Shown: positions 9,884 to 21,134, counted from the first letter of the stretch. The stretch: DNA of 64,000 nucleotides from Undaria pinnatifida (GCA_012845835.1 JABAKD010000014.1:5739396-5803395), one strand, 5' to 3'. Notes: generated from the letters alone by a model not told the origin. Numbers and translations are program-made.

Positions 9884-10345
9884 AAAAAACTGCGCTTTTC
9901 GCACACAGCACCTACCGCCGCCGGTGATTCCTCGCCTCACAGGACACGACGCCGTAGTGTCAAACCTTCGAGGAGGCATGCTTCACTACTCTGAAAGTGC
10001 TCGCTGCCAAGTTTGAGGGCCGGTGATGCAGTGTGGGTGGAGTCATCACTGGAGCCGTGAGGGCTTGACTCATTTCTGTACGAGTTTTTTTCGTACGGAA
10101 CTGGGAACTGGAGCCTCCGTCCCAGTTCCGTCTGAAAAAAAATCGTAAAGAAATGGGTTAGGCTATCGCGTCTCGGGCGATAACTCCAGCCACACCGCAT
10201 CACCGGACCTCAAACTTGGCAGAGGGCACTCTCAGAGCAGTGGAGCATTGCAAACTTGAAGGTTTGACGCCATTTCGTGCCATGTGAGGCGAGCAATCGG
10301 CGGCGCGGCGGTAGATGATGTGTGCGGAAAGCGCAGTTTTGTATT
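9884..10345. repeat. Large imperfect palindrome (foldback), about 460 bp
   Basis: The left arm, about 9884-10105, is the inverted complement of the right arm, about 10120-10345. Matching blocks include 'actgcgcttttcgcacac.gcacctaccgccgcc' with 'ggcggtagatgatgtgtgcggaaagcgcagt', 'caaacttcgagg' with 'cttgaaggtttg', and 'ccggtgatgcagtgtgggtggagt' with 'actccagccacaccgcatcaccgg'. The centre, about 10098-10127, is a near-perfect hairpin (acggaactggga … tcccagttccgt). Arms differ by roughly a fifth of positions. It could be a foldback transposon or an old inverted duplication. Confidence 0.8.
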
Positions 10346-11149
10346 GCTGCGGCACCCGAAACAAGTTTTCCCGCCATATGAGTTGGTTCCAACACCATAA
10401 CCTGTTTCGTTTTCTGTTTCCTTTCCCCACAAGAGGCAGCCTTAGCGAACCGAAAGTCCTAAACGGGTTAAGCAGACAGAACAAGGTAGAGTAGGCGGTA
10501 CGATAGCGACGAAAACCCACCGCACGCCCTTGACTTTTCCTTTGGCGTCTGTTTTCTCCATCCCCTTTTGTGCTCCCTGACACCGCGGCAGGGATGCAAA
10601 AAAAAACGTGCACTTGTCGGATGTTGCTGTTGCTGTTGTTGTTGTTGTTGTTGTTGTTGTTGCTGCTGCCGCTGCTGCTGCTTTGTCGAGTCAAAACCAA
10701 CGTAAGAAAATGGATAGGATTTGTTCGTTGGTGAGATCGCGTAGCAGAAACCGCCACGTACATGTACTATTAATAGACTACAACTCTCAAGCAGCGTGTG
10801 TTCTTCAAATTTAAACTGTACTTTACACCCACCATCATCCAGCACAACCAGTTCCCGTGCCGATGCGCGTCATCCCAGAGAGACGGCAGAATCACGACAG
10901 CAGTCGTGCGATTTGTTCGCCCTCGTATCATACCCATATTCCGCCCCTGCCCCCTCGCACTCTGCCGCCTACGCATATACCTGGGGTCCCAGGGACGTCG
11001 ACCCTCTGGACGATCCATGCCGATGCGGTGTGAAGCGTGAAGTCTAGCTTGCGGCAAACAACTCTTAAGGTTAGGTGCACGTAATAAGCCACAATCACGC
11101 ACCTCTACAGGAGCGGCCTTGACTTCGACCCCCCGTGTGGGTTAAAAGG
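10346..11149. repeat. (TTG)n microsatellite; rest without a recognised gene
   Basis: TTG/CTG triplets occupy about 10622-10682. From 10830 to 11050 the sequence is GC-rich with 'catcatccagcacaaccagttcccgtgccgatgcgcgtcatcccagagagacg', a fragment of an interspersed repeat shared with 26793-26850 and 32148-32200. No exon with clean splice sites is visible on either strand before 11150. Confidence 0.5.
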
Positions 11150-11291
11150 AGGAACCCTGTTCCTTCACGTTCCGCGATCTTCCAGGGTCCACCTCGTGGT
11201 AGATCGCCACCCGCAGTGCTCTCTCGTACAAGTACTCGCAAATTAATGTGATACTAGCACGACGAATCTGCCCACAGCGCCCGATCTCGAC
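11150..11291 (-). CDS. Candidate exon, minus strand, family unknown
   Basis: Read 11291 downward, after a good acceptor (tttcatgttcctccatcag|gtcgag). The frame is open for 47 codons to a stop at about 11149. The peptide starts VEIGRCGQIRRASITLICEY and continues LYERALRVAIYHEVDPGRSRN. A possible phase-0 donor (cggaac|gtgaag) follows RSRN, and it would be phase-compatible with the exon starting at 3384. The composition looks like folded protein and the sequence does not recur in the window. The join across almost 8 kb is speculative. It could be an exon of another gene or a decayed fragment. Confidence 0.3.
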
Positions 11292-12200
11292 CTGATGGAG
11301 GAACATGAAATCATGTGTTCATGATGAGGACTTAGGGAGATCCGACATACATTCGCGATGACACGGCGCGCGCGCGGCGGGGGAGGGGTCCTACTACAGG
11401 ACGACAGGGTCTTTGGCCAACTAGTTCAAAGTGCTTAATCTTCGCCGAAGAACATAGCAATGGCAGCAGCGTGGCGAGTCAACATGTCAGCTGTGCTTGT
11501 TCTGCTGCACGATGTTGCAGCACAGCAGGGCAGAGCAGCAAACGGGACGTTGCGCTATAATATCATCGTCACATAGTGACGGCTTCCTTGAGATACAAAC
11601 ACGAGACCGCTCCTAGACGCCACTGGCGCGATTAACTGAATTCACAGCCACAAGATAGTGTTGTCGCTGTAACTAGCACCCACCTGCCGATCAAGGAATC
11701 CGCCCCAGGATCTCGGAGGATTTGGTGGTGGATGGCAGGTTTAGGGGTGTGGTGGAAAAACGAATTTAGGAGGAAACAACTCGGGTAGCATTTGTTGTGC
11801 AATATTTTTAGTCTACTTCCTCCTCACAATGGCGTCGACGGCAGGACGTGAGATTATGAACAGCAGTGAGGTCGCTTGTTCCTCGCCGTCTTTCCCGGAA
11901 TTAAGAGAAGAAAAAAAGGGATTTTCTCACGTTCAAGAATCTGTACACCTCAACCGCTTGAAAACAATGATGAGAGCAATGTATAGGATCATAGTGCAAG
12001 TCACTCCAATACCGAAAAAGTCGCATTGGATACTGGGTACGTACCTCATCAGGGTTCCTGACATAATCTTAAGTAGTGGGGGAGAATGTGGTGGCAAAAC
12101 GAGTTCAGAAGGAAACAACTCGAGTAGCATTTGTTATACAACATTTTTAGTCTAAATTCTACACAGGAGGCAACGACGGGGTTTTCACACGCAAGTACAT
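11292..12200. repeat. Direct repeat pair of about 75 bp flanking about 265 bp; otherwise featureless
   Basis: 'gtggtggaaaaacgaatttaggaggaaacaactcgggtagcatttgttgtgcaatatttttagtct' (about 11748-11815) recurs with changes at about 12087-12155. A 108-codon open frame (11829-12155) begins between the copies and ends inside the second copy. It has no recognisable domain and I do not call it a gene. Confidence 0.5.
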
Positions 12201-15200
12201 CGCGTTTCTGGTACGGGGATAGTTGTAACGTGTCCCCGAGTCGTAAAACCCTGTCCGCAGTCCAGTATGTTTGGCATGTCATTGCCCAATCTCCTTGCTA
12301 CTTGATGTGCGATGTGTTGTCTCTGTCTCGTAGCTTGTTGCACAGAACATACATATCTCCAGAATGAAGAATCGGCACGCGCACTGCCTCATCGGGCCCA
12401 TAAGGTCCGTATCCCTTCGAGCGCCCGTCACTTAAATTGGTGCTCCGGTAATTCTGAAAGTGAAACCATGTGGCAGGCGGGCGGACGGGATGGAAGTGAA
12501 CCTAGAACCCGTCGCGGGTCAACCCAGGATTTTAGACGAAAATAAACGAATTCAGCGGTTACACCGAACCTTTTTTGTTCACGGTACTGGTATTTATCAA
12601 GGGGTAAGACAAGCGGGTGATCGCGCGTACAACGAACTGCGATTTGATGTCGATTAAATAATGGCTAGCGCGGTCGACTTTATTATGTCGAAACGAGGCC
12701 CGCCAGGTACTCTTCGACGCGAGGCTCAATATCAAGCCCTCCGGGTTTTGCTGGCTGGTCGAAGCAAGATGTGCTGCTGTCGGCTCTCGAACGTGGTGAA
12801 CAGCGCTCGATATCGGCCAACAGGCGCTTCTCAATCCCTCGGGCGGAGAGATCAAGGCAATCCCCCTGAGGCAACTCCAGAGGATCGCTGGACGGGCAGC
12901 ACGGGCATAAAGAAAAGGTTGGGCTCCTCCCTCGGGCACGCAGAATGATACGTTCGATGTGTTGCAAACACCGGTCGCCACGTGAATGGCCGGCTCCTGT
13001 CCAGGGACGCCCAACCGAAGAAGGTCAGTTATCTGCAAATTGCCCCCGACCGCTGCCCACCTCCCCCTCGGCTTGTTCATGTGGGAAAAGGCCCGCTAGC
13101 CAGCTCCGCTGGGTGGAGAGGCCGGGTGCCCCTCGGCCACCCCCAGCGGCACGCGAAGTAGGGCCTCGGGTCGACATGCCCGCCCGCGCGGCGCTCCACA
13201 CGCTCAAAAACTCAACAAGGCGTGCATTTGCCGTCCCTGTGGGTGCACGGAATTGGTACACGTAGTATGCGGTTGTTCTCCGACGGCCAAGCAAAGCAAT
13301 CTAGAGAGTTCGGCCGCAGTGAGCACATGATGCTTCTCGGCTTCCTCCTCCCTACCCCGCTGTTCGCGCTGGCCACCTTCGACTTGGTTCACGACCTCAT
13401 TCATACTCGAAGTTACTGACCGCTGAAGTACCGCCAATTTTCGCTGTTACTGGGCGCCCCATTCGGTAGCGCAACTGTATCGCAGGCGGAGTCTCGGCAA
13501 TAATTCTGAGAGGTGGAACGTTCTCGGAGGGGGCGGCCCAGTCCCTCCAGTAATGATCACCCCAAAACCGGTCGTCCCCCCTATCGACTGCCCCCTGCAC
13601 GGTTCCCATGACGTACCGCGTACGAGCGAACCAACGGAAGAAAGTGCATCTCTGGCGGCGGCCATCCATGTGTGTGATCCTCACCAACCCCAGCACGATT
13701 ACCTTGCGATCTTTTCGGTGCTGAGGGGGTAGAGCCGCGCCAATCTCCTGCAACGTCCTCTTCTCATCCCCCTGTTCCTTGGCACTTCACAACAATATAG
13801 CTATCGCTTCAAACGGGTGGAATGTTGGTCCCATTCGGGAGGCGGAGTTTAGGTGCTGTGTGATCCTGTCCGTTACCGCCTGCTCTCCCGTTCTGTTCAC
13901 CGACATGCCGATAACACAAACAGGTTGGAGCAGGCGGTCACATTCACCTCTCAGTACCCCGCACGTGTAGCCAGGGTTCAGGCAGGTGACTTGGCGTGCC
14001 CCGTTGAGTATGGCTGGGGGGATCGCGCCCTCAACGAAACCTGGAGCTCAACGACGATACACGTCACACGAGCAGGACACGTGCCTGAAGATGGCCTCCC
14101 CAGCATCCCGTGGCAAACGCTCCGTATTACTCACCCCACCTCTCCTGTCGTGCCCCGGTTGACCTTGGTGGATAGCCCCCCTCCTCCCTCAGACATTTGC
14201 TCGCCTCACGATTGTCGGCGCCGTTACCGGAACCCCGTCTCTGTGCCGTAGGAGCGCTCTCCTGTCGGCCCCACCGATTGTCAGGGTTTCCCCGCGTTCC
14301 GGAAACCGTGGGTTGCCCTCCAAGCCCTAGCGCTAAATGCAGCACAGCACAGAAAGTGGAGTCGACGAGTGCAGTTGCCTAGATGGACCATCAGAGCCGC
14401 CAAAGCCTCACAGCACACACACGTCGGAGCCTCTGAGGCCTCTTATAGGAGTCATACCCCTCTGCGCGCGGGCGTCTGTGATTCTGGCTGTGGTGGTGAC
14501 GGTTTCGGTTCGGGCGAGTGGGTCCCCGTACTCCTTTCTTCCGAAGCCACTGCGGGCGTCAGCAGTGAAGCCCTTAGCATCGGCAACTGCCCCGGTCTGG
14601 TCGCATGACTGCGTTGGCGGTTCGAACGTAAGGACCATATCCGGCGCCAAACGTGGCATCCAACGCAGCCATCGGCATCGGCAGCAGCCGCGGTTGTGCT
14701 TGGGCGCTACCGGAAGGGGGTGGCCGGGAGGACGATGGTGAGGTCGGCGGCGGTTGCTTCGTCGCAGTTGGGGCCGGTAGGGGAGCACCGAATCGAGGCC
14801 GCGCCGGGGGTCCGGGCGAGTCGACATACTCATTCGTACGTAAGCCAAGGCAGCCATAGCTTACGGTAGCTTGCGTCGCCGTTGCTACTGCCGCCGAAGG
14901 TCGTGTGGCAGCTTTCGCTTCTCTTGCCACGGCAGTATGCCGTTGCTTCGGCAACCGGTTGAATATGACGCACGACACGTGCGTGGAAGTGTGAGCGCAA
15001 GCTTGATTTTAGTCTGATCCGCAGGAGGATTGAAATCACAATCGGTGGTTGGTGCTCCCCCGTTGATGGAGGCTGCTGCGGGTGCAAAACGTACGCCGTT
15101 GGTCGATCCGTTGGCGGCATATGGGGCGCCAGCTGCGTTTTGTTGGAGCATGTTCAGCCCTTCTCCGGGGGTGGGCGGCAGACCCGTCGGTGTAGGGGGC

Positions 15201-15525
15201 AGCGGATGGGCCACCGTCGCGGCTGACTGCGACAGGCACGGGGATTATGTCTCCTGCGCCGGAAAAGGCACGGGCAGCGGCGGAGTCGTCGGTGTCATCG
15301 GTATCGAAGGCTCGGATCCGATGTTTACTATCGATGGCGAACCTGTTGACGAATCGATGGCGTGCGTGTTGACGAAGGCGCCGCATCAGATGTCCTCGGC
15401 TGAGCCGGCGGAGTTGCAACCGAAATCATGGCGGTGGAGACGGTCATCTCCGCCGGCGACGGTGAAGACCCCCCGACAGGTACTCTCGCCCACGCAGTAA
15501 GGGGGTAGACGCCGAGGGCGACCAA
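12200..15525. pseudogene. GC-rich, coding-like but decayed block, probably minus strand
   Basis: For about 3.3 kb the sequence loses the homopolymers and MITEs of its surroundings, becomes GC-rich and has many medium-length frames on both strands. The minus-strand peptides look the more protein-like, for example one containing DIEPRVEEYLAGLVST near 12690 and a Pro/Ala/Asn-rich stretch (PLPPTPTGLPPTPGEGLN) near 15200, of a kind seen in structural proteins of retroelements. I see no reverse transcriptase, integrase, protease or zinc-knuckle motif, and no flanking long repeats. It may be an old retroelement remnant or a dead host gene. It looks broken in several places. Confidence 0.3.
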
Positions 15526-15527
15526 AG

Positions 15528-16013
15528 ACGCGTCCTACGATAGAGGGTGCACCACTTTTTTTCTGAGGTTCGTCAATTTGGAAGCTTGAGACCTCTCCCC
15601 AACAAACTGATTCAAGAGAAAAAAATATTGCTTCCGGATAAAAAAACACACGGCCCCTGAGAGGTACGCAACGAGAATCATGCAAAAAAAATGGCGAATT
15701 TCCGACGATTTTGGGCTAAGGAGCCCCGTCATTCAGAAGACATTTTCGCCGAAAAAAGGTATACCTTAATACCTCCTACGATTTTGGGCTAAGGAGCCCC
15801 GTCATTCAGAAAACATTTTCGCCGAAAAAAGGTATACCTTAATACCTCCTACGATTTTGGGCTAAGGAGCCCCGTCATTCAGAAACTATTTTATCCAAAA
15901 AGAGGTATACCACCTTAGTACCTCCGACGATTTTGGGTTGAGGAGCCCCGTCATTCAGAAACCATTTCAGACCAAAAAAGGTATACCCTAATGCCTCTGT
16001 CGTAGCACGCGTC
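15528..16013. mobile_element. MITE-like element, family A, with three internal modules
   Basis: The ends are GACGCGTCCTACGATAGAGG and CCTCTGTCGTAGCACGCGTC. A module of about 74 bp (cgatttTGGGCTAAGGAGCCCCGTCATTCAGAAnnCATTTT…GGTATACCTTAATACCTCC) is repeated in tandem at about 15706, 15779, 15851 and 15926. The first part (cctctccccaacaaactgatt…cgagaatcatgcaaaaaaaatgg) is shared with the copies at 21577, 31842 and 55773. Confidence 0.8.
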
Positions 16014-16313
16014 CACAGTCTCGTCACCGCCGATGACCGCCCGACACCCCCGCCTCGGCTCGACATTGGGTTGCCGTACTTTGCGCATTGGTTCGTCGTG
16101 GTCTCCAAGCTCTGTGTTCATGTTTGACACGTGCTGTGCTTGACACTCGCGAGAAGCTGAACGTGCAGTCGGATGGCTACAAGCATATGTATCAATGATA
16201 ATTTATTCGTAACATCTCGAGCTCGGCCAGTTCGTTTCCTTACACCAGGTTAATGCTTTGCACCAACAAGCTATACGGTATACCAACCCATTCTCATCTG
16301 CGTGCACCGAGTC
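16014..16313. other. No gene recognised
   Basis: Mixed sequence with no array, splice-bounded frame or repeat family that I can match. Confidence 0.5.
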
Positions 16314-16588
16314 GTTCTATGGTAGCCCCCCCCACTTTTTTGTTTTAACAAAATCGCCGGTTTTGAAACCAGTCCCTATGATATACCGGCCGTATCTCCT
16401 GAAAAAAGGCGCCCCTTTGCCACCCCGACGTCATCGTTCGAGAGTCCTTTCGCAAACAAGAAAATACCGGTACTATGTGAAATATGTTTTTCTCATCATA
16501 ACATTATTTGTCGTGTCGAGCAGCCATGAAACTTTCGTTGAAAAAAATAGCTGGTTTTGGTTGGGGGGGTGCTATCGTAGAATCAGTC
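16314..16588. mobile_element. MITE-like element, family C
   Basis: The ends are GTTCTATGGTAGCCCCCCC and GGGGGGGTGCTATCGTAGAATC (inverted repeat). The interior has 'aaaatcgccggttttgaaaccag', 'tcctgaaaaaaggcgcccctttgccaccccgacg' and 'gtgtcgagcagccatgaaactttcg'. Other copies: 21262-21507, 58759-59022, 59360-59607 and 62794-63055. Confidence 0.8.
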
Positions 16589-16730
16589 TGCCGTAGAGGT
16601 GTTGAGCCGTATAGAGCACGTGGTCTTCGAAACATTTACACACGGCACATGCGCGCGGTAAAGAGGCCTTGATATTCAGAGTTTTTTGCGGAAGAAGGTC
16701 CACTCAAGACCCAAAGCTTCAGTTGAGCGA

Positions 16731-17650
16731 GACGTTCGACGTATCAGGTACCTGGTAGGCGACAATAATCCGTTGCAGGCCTTTTCCCTCAGTCCCAGTG
16801 TGCGCTTTGCATTGCATCAGGACCAAATAAGAGGAGCTCCGTGAGTGTAGACTGCGGCAAACCACCCCCCGCCATAACCTGTTCGTCATGTGCAGACAGC
16901 GCCAAACTACCCCCCGCCATGTACCGCTGGTGATTAATTGTAGCTTGATTTCTCGCGCATTGCACAACAGCTGTGATACCTGTCATGACCACAACACAAA
17001 CGCCTCCTCTCCCCATATCGTCTCGCTCGAAGCAGAGGGCAATTAATCAGTGTCTTGACTTGTGGTATGGAATAACTCACCCCCCCCCCCCCGCACACGT
17101 GTTGTTTGTTTGATTGAGATTGCTTTTTTTTAAGCTTCTGCCGCCTCGAGCACGGCCTTTTCTCCAATACAAACTCTGCAGCAACCAACAACACCGTAAC
17201 ACGCAATTTTGCGAGACGCGCGACGTATCAGGGTACCTATTAATAATAGGTGATAAAAATAGTCTGTTGCAGACTTTTCCCCTCAGTCCCAGAATGTGCG
17301 CTTTGCATTGCATCAGGGCCAACCAAGAGGAGCATCGTGAGTGCAGACTGCGGCAAACCACCCCCCGCCATGTGCCTCTAGTGATTAATTGTTGCTCTAG
17401 ATTAATCGCGCATGGCACGATCAAAACGTCCCCTCTCGCCCTATCTTCTCCCTCGAAGATGGAGAGTGACCACTGTCTTGGAATTGGTGGGTATATGGAA
17501 TAATTATTTTCCACCCCCCCGCCCCACACCTGTTGTTTGGTTGACTGGTTGTGTTTTTTCAACCTTCCACCGACACGAGCACGGCTTTTTCTCGAATCCA
17601 AACTCTACAGCATCCAACAAGAGACCGTAATGCGTAACTTTGTACTTCGA
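16731..17650. repeat. Tandem duplication, unit about 460-480 bp
   Basis: The first copy is about 16731-17205 and the second about 17206-17650. Shared blocks in order: 'gacgtatcagg.tacc', 'ccctcagtcccag..tgtgcgctttgcattgcatcagg', 'gactgcggcaaaccaccccccgccat', 'gtgattaattg', 'cctgttgtttg.ttga', 'cgagcacggcnttttctc' and 'aaactct.cagca.ccaacaa'. Copies are about 80-85 percent alike. A C run of 14 sits in the first copy at 17080-17093. No coding capacity is evident. Confidence 0.8.
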
Positions 17651-18189
17651 AGCATCAGGTGTGTACATACACACCCCGGCTACTTTTTTCATTATCGTCA
17701 TCATGTAGTAGACGGTAGATGAGCGTACAGTGAGGGAGAAAGGCGGATCAAAGTGCAGCGGGTGGGTGTAATCGGTGTTTGTTATGGAGGAGGTGAAGAG
17801 TGGGGGTAGGTAGCCTGCGTGCACAGGGTGCCTTTTCCTTTTCTAATTGTTTCCCTCAGTTTTGTTCTTTGCGGGGATGCTTGCGAATTTTCGATGTGGA
17901 AGCGTTCTGCTGCGCTTTGTCGGGTGGCAAAACGTAAGACCTGCTTTGTAAAACAACTCTATATCGTGATAATTCCTGGTTACAAGCTTGTCGGGAACAG
18001 GCATCACAAGAACGTTTGAGCTCGTATCAACATGATCGTAGGAGAAAAAAAACGTGTACTTCGCAAAATAATAGCAGTACGCGACAGCGGGGACCGGCGT
18101 TTTCCGTCGCCAACTTCAAGCCTGCACTCACACGGTATCACACAACCAGAGAACAACCACACTAGCCTCCAGGCTGCGGTGGGCGGGCT
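17651..18189. other. No gene recognised
   Basis: Mixed sequence without arrays or splice-bounded frames. Confidence 0.5.
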
Positions 18190-18420
18190 GTAATGCTATA
18201 CCCCCGTTTTTTACTACCGGAATTGAGCCACTCGCACGAGTGACTCTGTTCCTCTCTGAACAAAACGACTTTAGGCGCGGTTTGCTTGGCGCAGCGTAGC
18301 TTATCGTGCGATATTGCCGATTCATATCGCGAAAACAGAATCACCCCGGAAGCTCAAGGCCACAAGGAGCAGCGAGGGGACTCTCGCGCGAGTGACCCCG
18401 ACCCGCCGCATGAAAAAGCC
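18190..18420. mobile_element. Partial family G element, inverted
   Basis: It carries 'gagccactcgcacgagtgactctgt' (18225) and 'ggcgcagcgtagctta' (18287), then 'ggggactctcgcgcgagtgacccc' (18374) near the far end. This is the internal order of family G read in reverse. Confidence 0.55.
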
Positions 18421-19358
18421 CCAAAAGTGACCCAGCTGCCGTAGCTTTGGTCACTAGAAGCTCTCGCTCCGTGGCTGGCAATGTTGCTCCGGGGCTGATA
18501 ATGCGCCAGGCGACCGAGTCTGCTCTTTTCCGCCCTTCGCTGCATCTCCAGTCCGAGCAACGTCAATACTAGTTTTTGGTCGGGACACCTGGGCGCTAAA
18601 AATGGCAAAAGTCTTTGCCGGGTTCGGTCTGTTGAGAGTCCAAACGACGACGAGCGTGGAGTATTTTTCGGTGCCGGCTTTAGCCCTACACATTTTCGCC
18701 GCATGCCGACAGAGACGATAGAACGACAACGACGGACATATACACGGCGGCTATCTAGGGGAGACAGCACGCGCGCTGGTTGAATCTGGACCGGTAGTTC
18801 ATCTTGTCCCCAGCCCTTCGTGCTCCTTGCTTGTTGCGAGCGACGACACATGCAACGAGGGCAAAGACTCCGTTGTTCTTGGGTGTGCTGGGATTAAACC
18901 TGCGCTGCTGTAGGAGTAGCTTTCTTCAGGAGCTCGGGAAGGCCAGGCCGCCCTCGCTCGGCGTTTTGGCACACTCGACCGATGCGAGGACATCTCTCTG
19001 CGCGAAAGACTGTGATCCCGGTGGGAATGTCAGAACGAAGCAATGCGTGGAGAGGCAGGTGACAACTTGACGAGTCTGTATACGTGGCGACTCCGGCCTC
19101 TGGGCAGTGACGCGGTGGCGGTGGCATTGTATGGTGTGCATCGCCAGGACACGGAGCCACCGGGGTATACAAGTGCAGCCGTAAGTAGTTCAGCAGCAGT
19201 GGCACACCGCAGGGTGGCACGAGGACACAACAAACAAGCTGGGAGGGGTACCGTTTTCGGGGAGAAAAAAAAATCGATTACTGGCCGATCGAAAAAATGC
19301 TGTAGTACGTGGTAGGTAGCTTGCCTTTTCCAGCCACTAGGTAGTTTACTCCTCGCGG

Positions 19359-19394
<36 letters not shown>

Positions 19395-19492
19395 CGTCGC
19401 GTGTACGGCACTCTCTCACCGGCGATATCCGCAAAATATATACGTCACTATGGGCTACGAGACGCATGCCGCGATGATGGGGGAAACTTTTT
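18421..19492. repeat. GC-rich stretch and (GGCA)n microsatellite; no recognised gene
   Basis: Positions 18430-19050 are moderately GC-rich with frames on both strands, but none with paired splice sites or a known motif. About nine GGCA units lie at 19359-19394. Confidence 0.45.
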
Positions 19493-19783
19493 AGGGTCGT
19501 TCCTAAACGAACGCAACAAATGTCAGGAATCCTGACAAAAAAGAAACGTGATTTTTTTTTTCACTCGAATCGTGATATTTGTCGGAAATACGGACTTTGA
19601 AGCATTTGACAGCTGCGCCATGAAAAATCGATGTCGGGGTTCCTGACCAAAAAAAAGACATTCCAGGTATGTTTTTTGTTCGTTTGAAAAGCGTGACATT
19701 TCAGAATTTCAAAGTGTCAGGAAATCGTGACATTTTGTCAGGATTCGTGGTTTTTTCTTCGCGTTCGTCAGGAACGACCCTTT
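19493..19783. mobile_element. MITE-like element, family D, about 290 bp
   Basis: The ends are AGGGTCGTTCCTAAACGAACGC and GCGTTCGTCAGGAACGACCCT, an inverted repeat of about 21 bp with one or two differences. The inner sequence repeats 'tcaggaatcctgac' and 'cgtgacatttt..gtcagga' palindromes. I see only this copy in the window. A family P element starts at its right end. Confidence 0.8.
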
Positions 19784-19861
19784 AGAGCCCCCAAACCCCT
19801 CCCTATACTAATTCCAAGTGATTATGTCCCCAAAAACGGGTTCCAGCTGTAAAGGGGTCAA
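19776..19861. mobile_element. TTAA-type MITE (family P), left end modified
   Basis: The order 'cctttagagcccccaaacccctccctatactaattccaag…cccaaaaacgggttccagctgtaaaggggtcaa' is that of family P. Its left end overlaps the right end of family D, so one probably inserted at the edge of the other. Confidence 0.65.
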
Positions 19862-20512
19862 GAGAGGCAAAAAAAAACGCTTCAGACCTCCGACGGGTAT
19901 CCCCAAAAAATAAAAATAAAAACTAGCCAAACGCCGTCGGAAAGCTATTTCGGCTTTTTTTAACACATATTGTGTTGTTTTTTCACTGATTTTTCGGTGG
20001 GTTAAGAGTTACCGGTCTGAGCCGAAAACATAAGCCACATGTACATTTGGCTGTGTGTAGCTTGAAAAATGTGGCGTATATTTCGACTCAGAACGGTGTG
20101 ATTCGTCTCAAAAACTCAGATTTTGATTGAGACGTAGAGCTCCCCTAAAATTGGGAACCTCCCCAAATTGGGATAAACGGAAAGAAACATGCATCGAGTC
20201 ATCACACCGCAGCAGGAGTTACAATTTTTTTCGCCAAAAAAAGGTATACCTGAACGGTTGAGCTCCTCAAGAGTAGGGACCTATCGACTTTAGTTTGATA
20301 AAAAAAAATCGAGTATGCTCGTTTCAGGTACTAGCGCACGGAAGCGTTGGTCGGGTTTGCGCGAATGAAATGTCTTCGAAAGTTCATCTTTCGCGTGAGG
20401 AGAGACCAGAAGTTTCTTAGAATCTTCTGCTGCACCCCTAGCGTGGGATGGCTCTTTTTTTCACGAGCTGCCTAGCGTGGGATGGCTCTTTTTTTCACGA
20501 GCTGTTGAGTGA
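19862..20512. mobile_element. Family F fragment within A/T-rich sequence
   Basis: 'gagctcctcaagagtagggacc', 'gcgtgaggagagaccagaagtttcttagaatcttctgctgcacccctagcgtgggatggct' (20260-20460) match the family F ends at 57150-57230. The last 37 bp ('gcctagcgtgggatggctctttttttcacgagct') are duplicated in tandem at about 20438-20504. Before 20220 I recognise nothing. Confidence 0.55.
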
Positions 20513-20915
20513 ATGCTTTTCATAGCGCCTACCACGACGGCTGACCTCCCGAAGCTGTACGCGCACACTCCGATGCTAGCGGAGTGTCTGCCTGTTGACA
20601 GTGTGGCGGGCGTGCTAGTCCAGAGGCTTGGCACGAGTCGCTGTTCAGCGTGCCGGTGTCATTCGCTCAGAAGAACCAGATTATTGTGTGGTTGAAAAGC
20701 AGGCGCTATGTGGATCGAAGTGAAGAAGAAAAGTTGTGGGCGAGGCCGGGCGCAGCATCCCTCGAGCAAGCCCCGGCACGACACACGCTCCGCGTTGTGG
20801 ACACTATCCAAAAGAGCGATCACCTGTTTTTCAACGTATTTTTTTGGGGGGGGGGAAAAAAAAAGGAAAATAAATCCGAAAAATACGGAAACACGCAAAA
20901 CACACGCACCACATA
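20513..20915 (+). pseudogene. Coding-like fragment, unknown family
   Basis: Two adjacent frames look coding. The first carries DLPKLYAHTPMLAECLPVDS (20540-20625). The second carries WHESLFSVPVSFAQKNQIIV and …KSRRYVDRSEEEKLWARPG (20630-20760). The change of frame near 20625 has no clear splice pair, so this may be a decayed exon or a captured gene fragment. I recognise no family. Confidence 0.25.
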
Positions 20916-21134
20916 AACGTACACATGAAAAAAAATGCGATACGCCACACGCACGCGCACCTACCGCCGCCGTCGCTGAAGCTAGCTGCAGACTGAGGTA
21001 CTCCAACCAGTAAAACCAGGGTTTTTTTTTCGTCTTGCGTCTTTTTGTTTTTTGCTGGGTTTTAGAAGACGCTTGCATATCGACGCGTGCTGTATACGAT
21101 AGGACTACACCATAAGTTTGCGAGGCACTCGCAG
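20916..21134. other. No gene recognised
   Basis: A-rich then T-rich sequence. A short run of near-palindromic 'caggtactccaaccag' does not recur. Confidence 0.5.

Noticed and set aside
12230-12430. Minus-strand peptide …VRVPILHSGDMYVLCNKLRDRD… as a 2-oxoglutarate oxygenase (AlkB-like) fragment
   Set aside because: The resemblance is short, without the metal-binding His-x-Asp and distal His visible in one frame; too weak to call.
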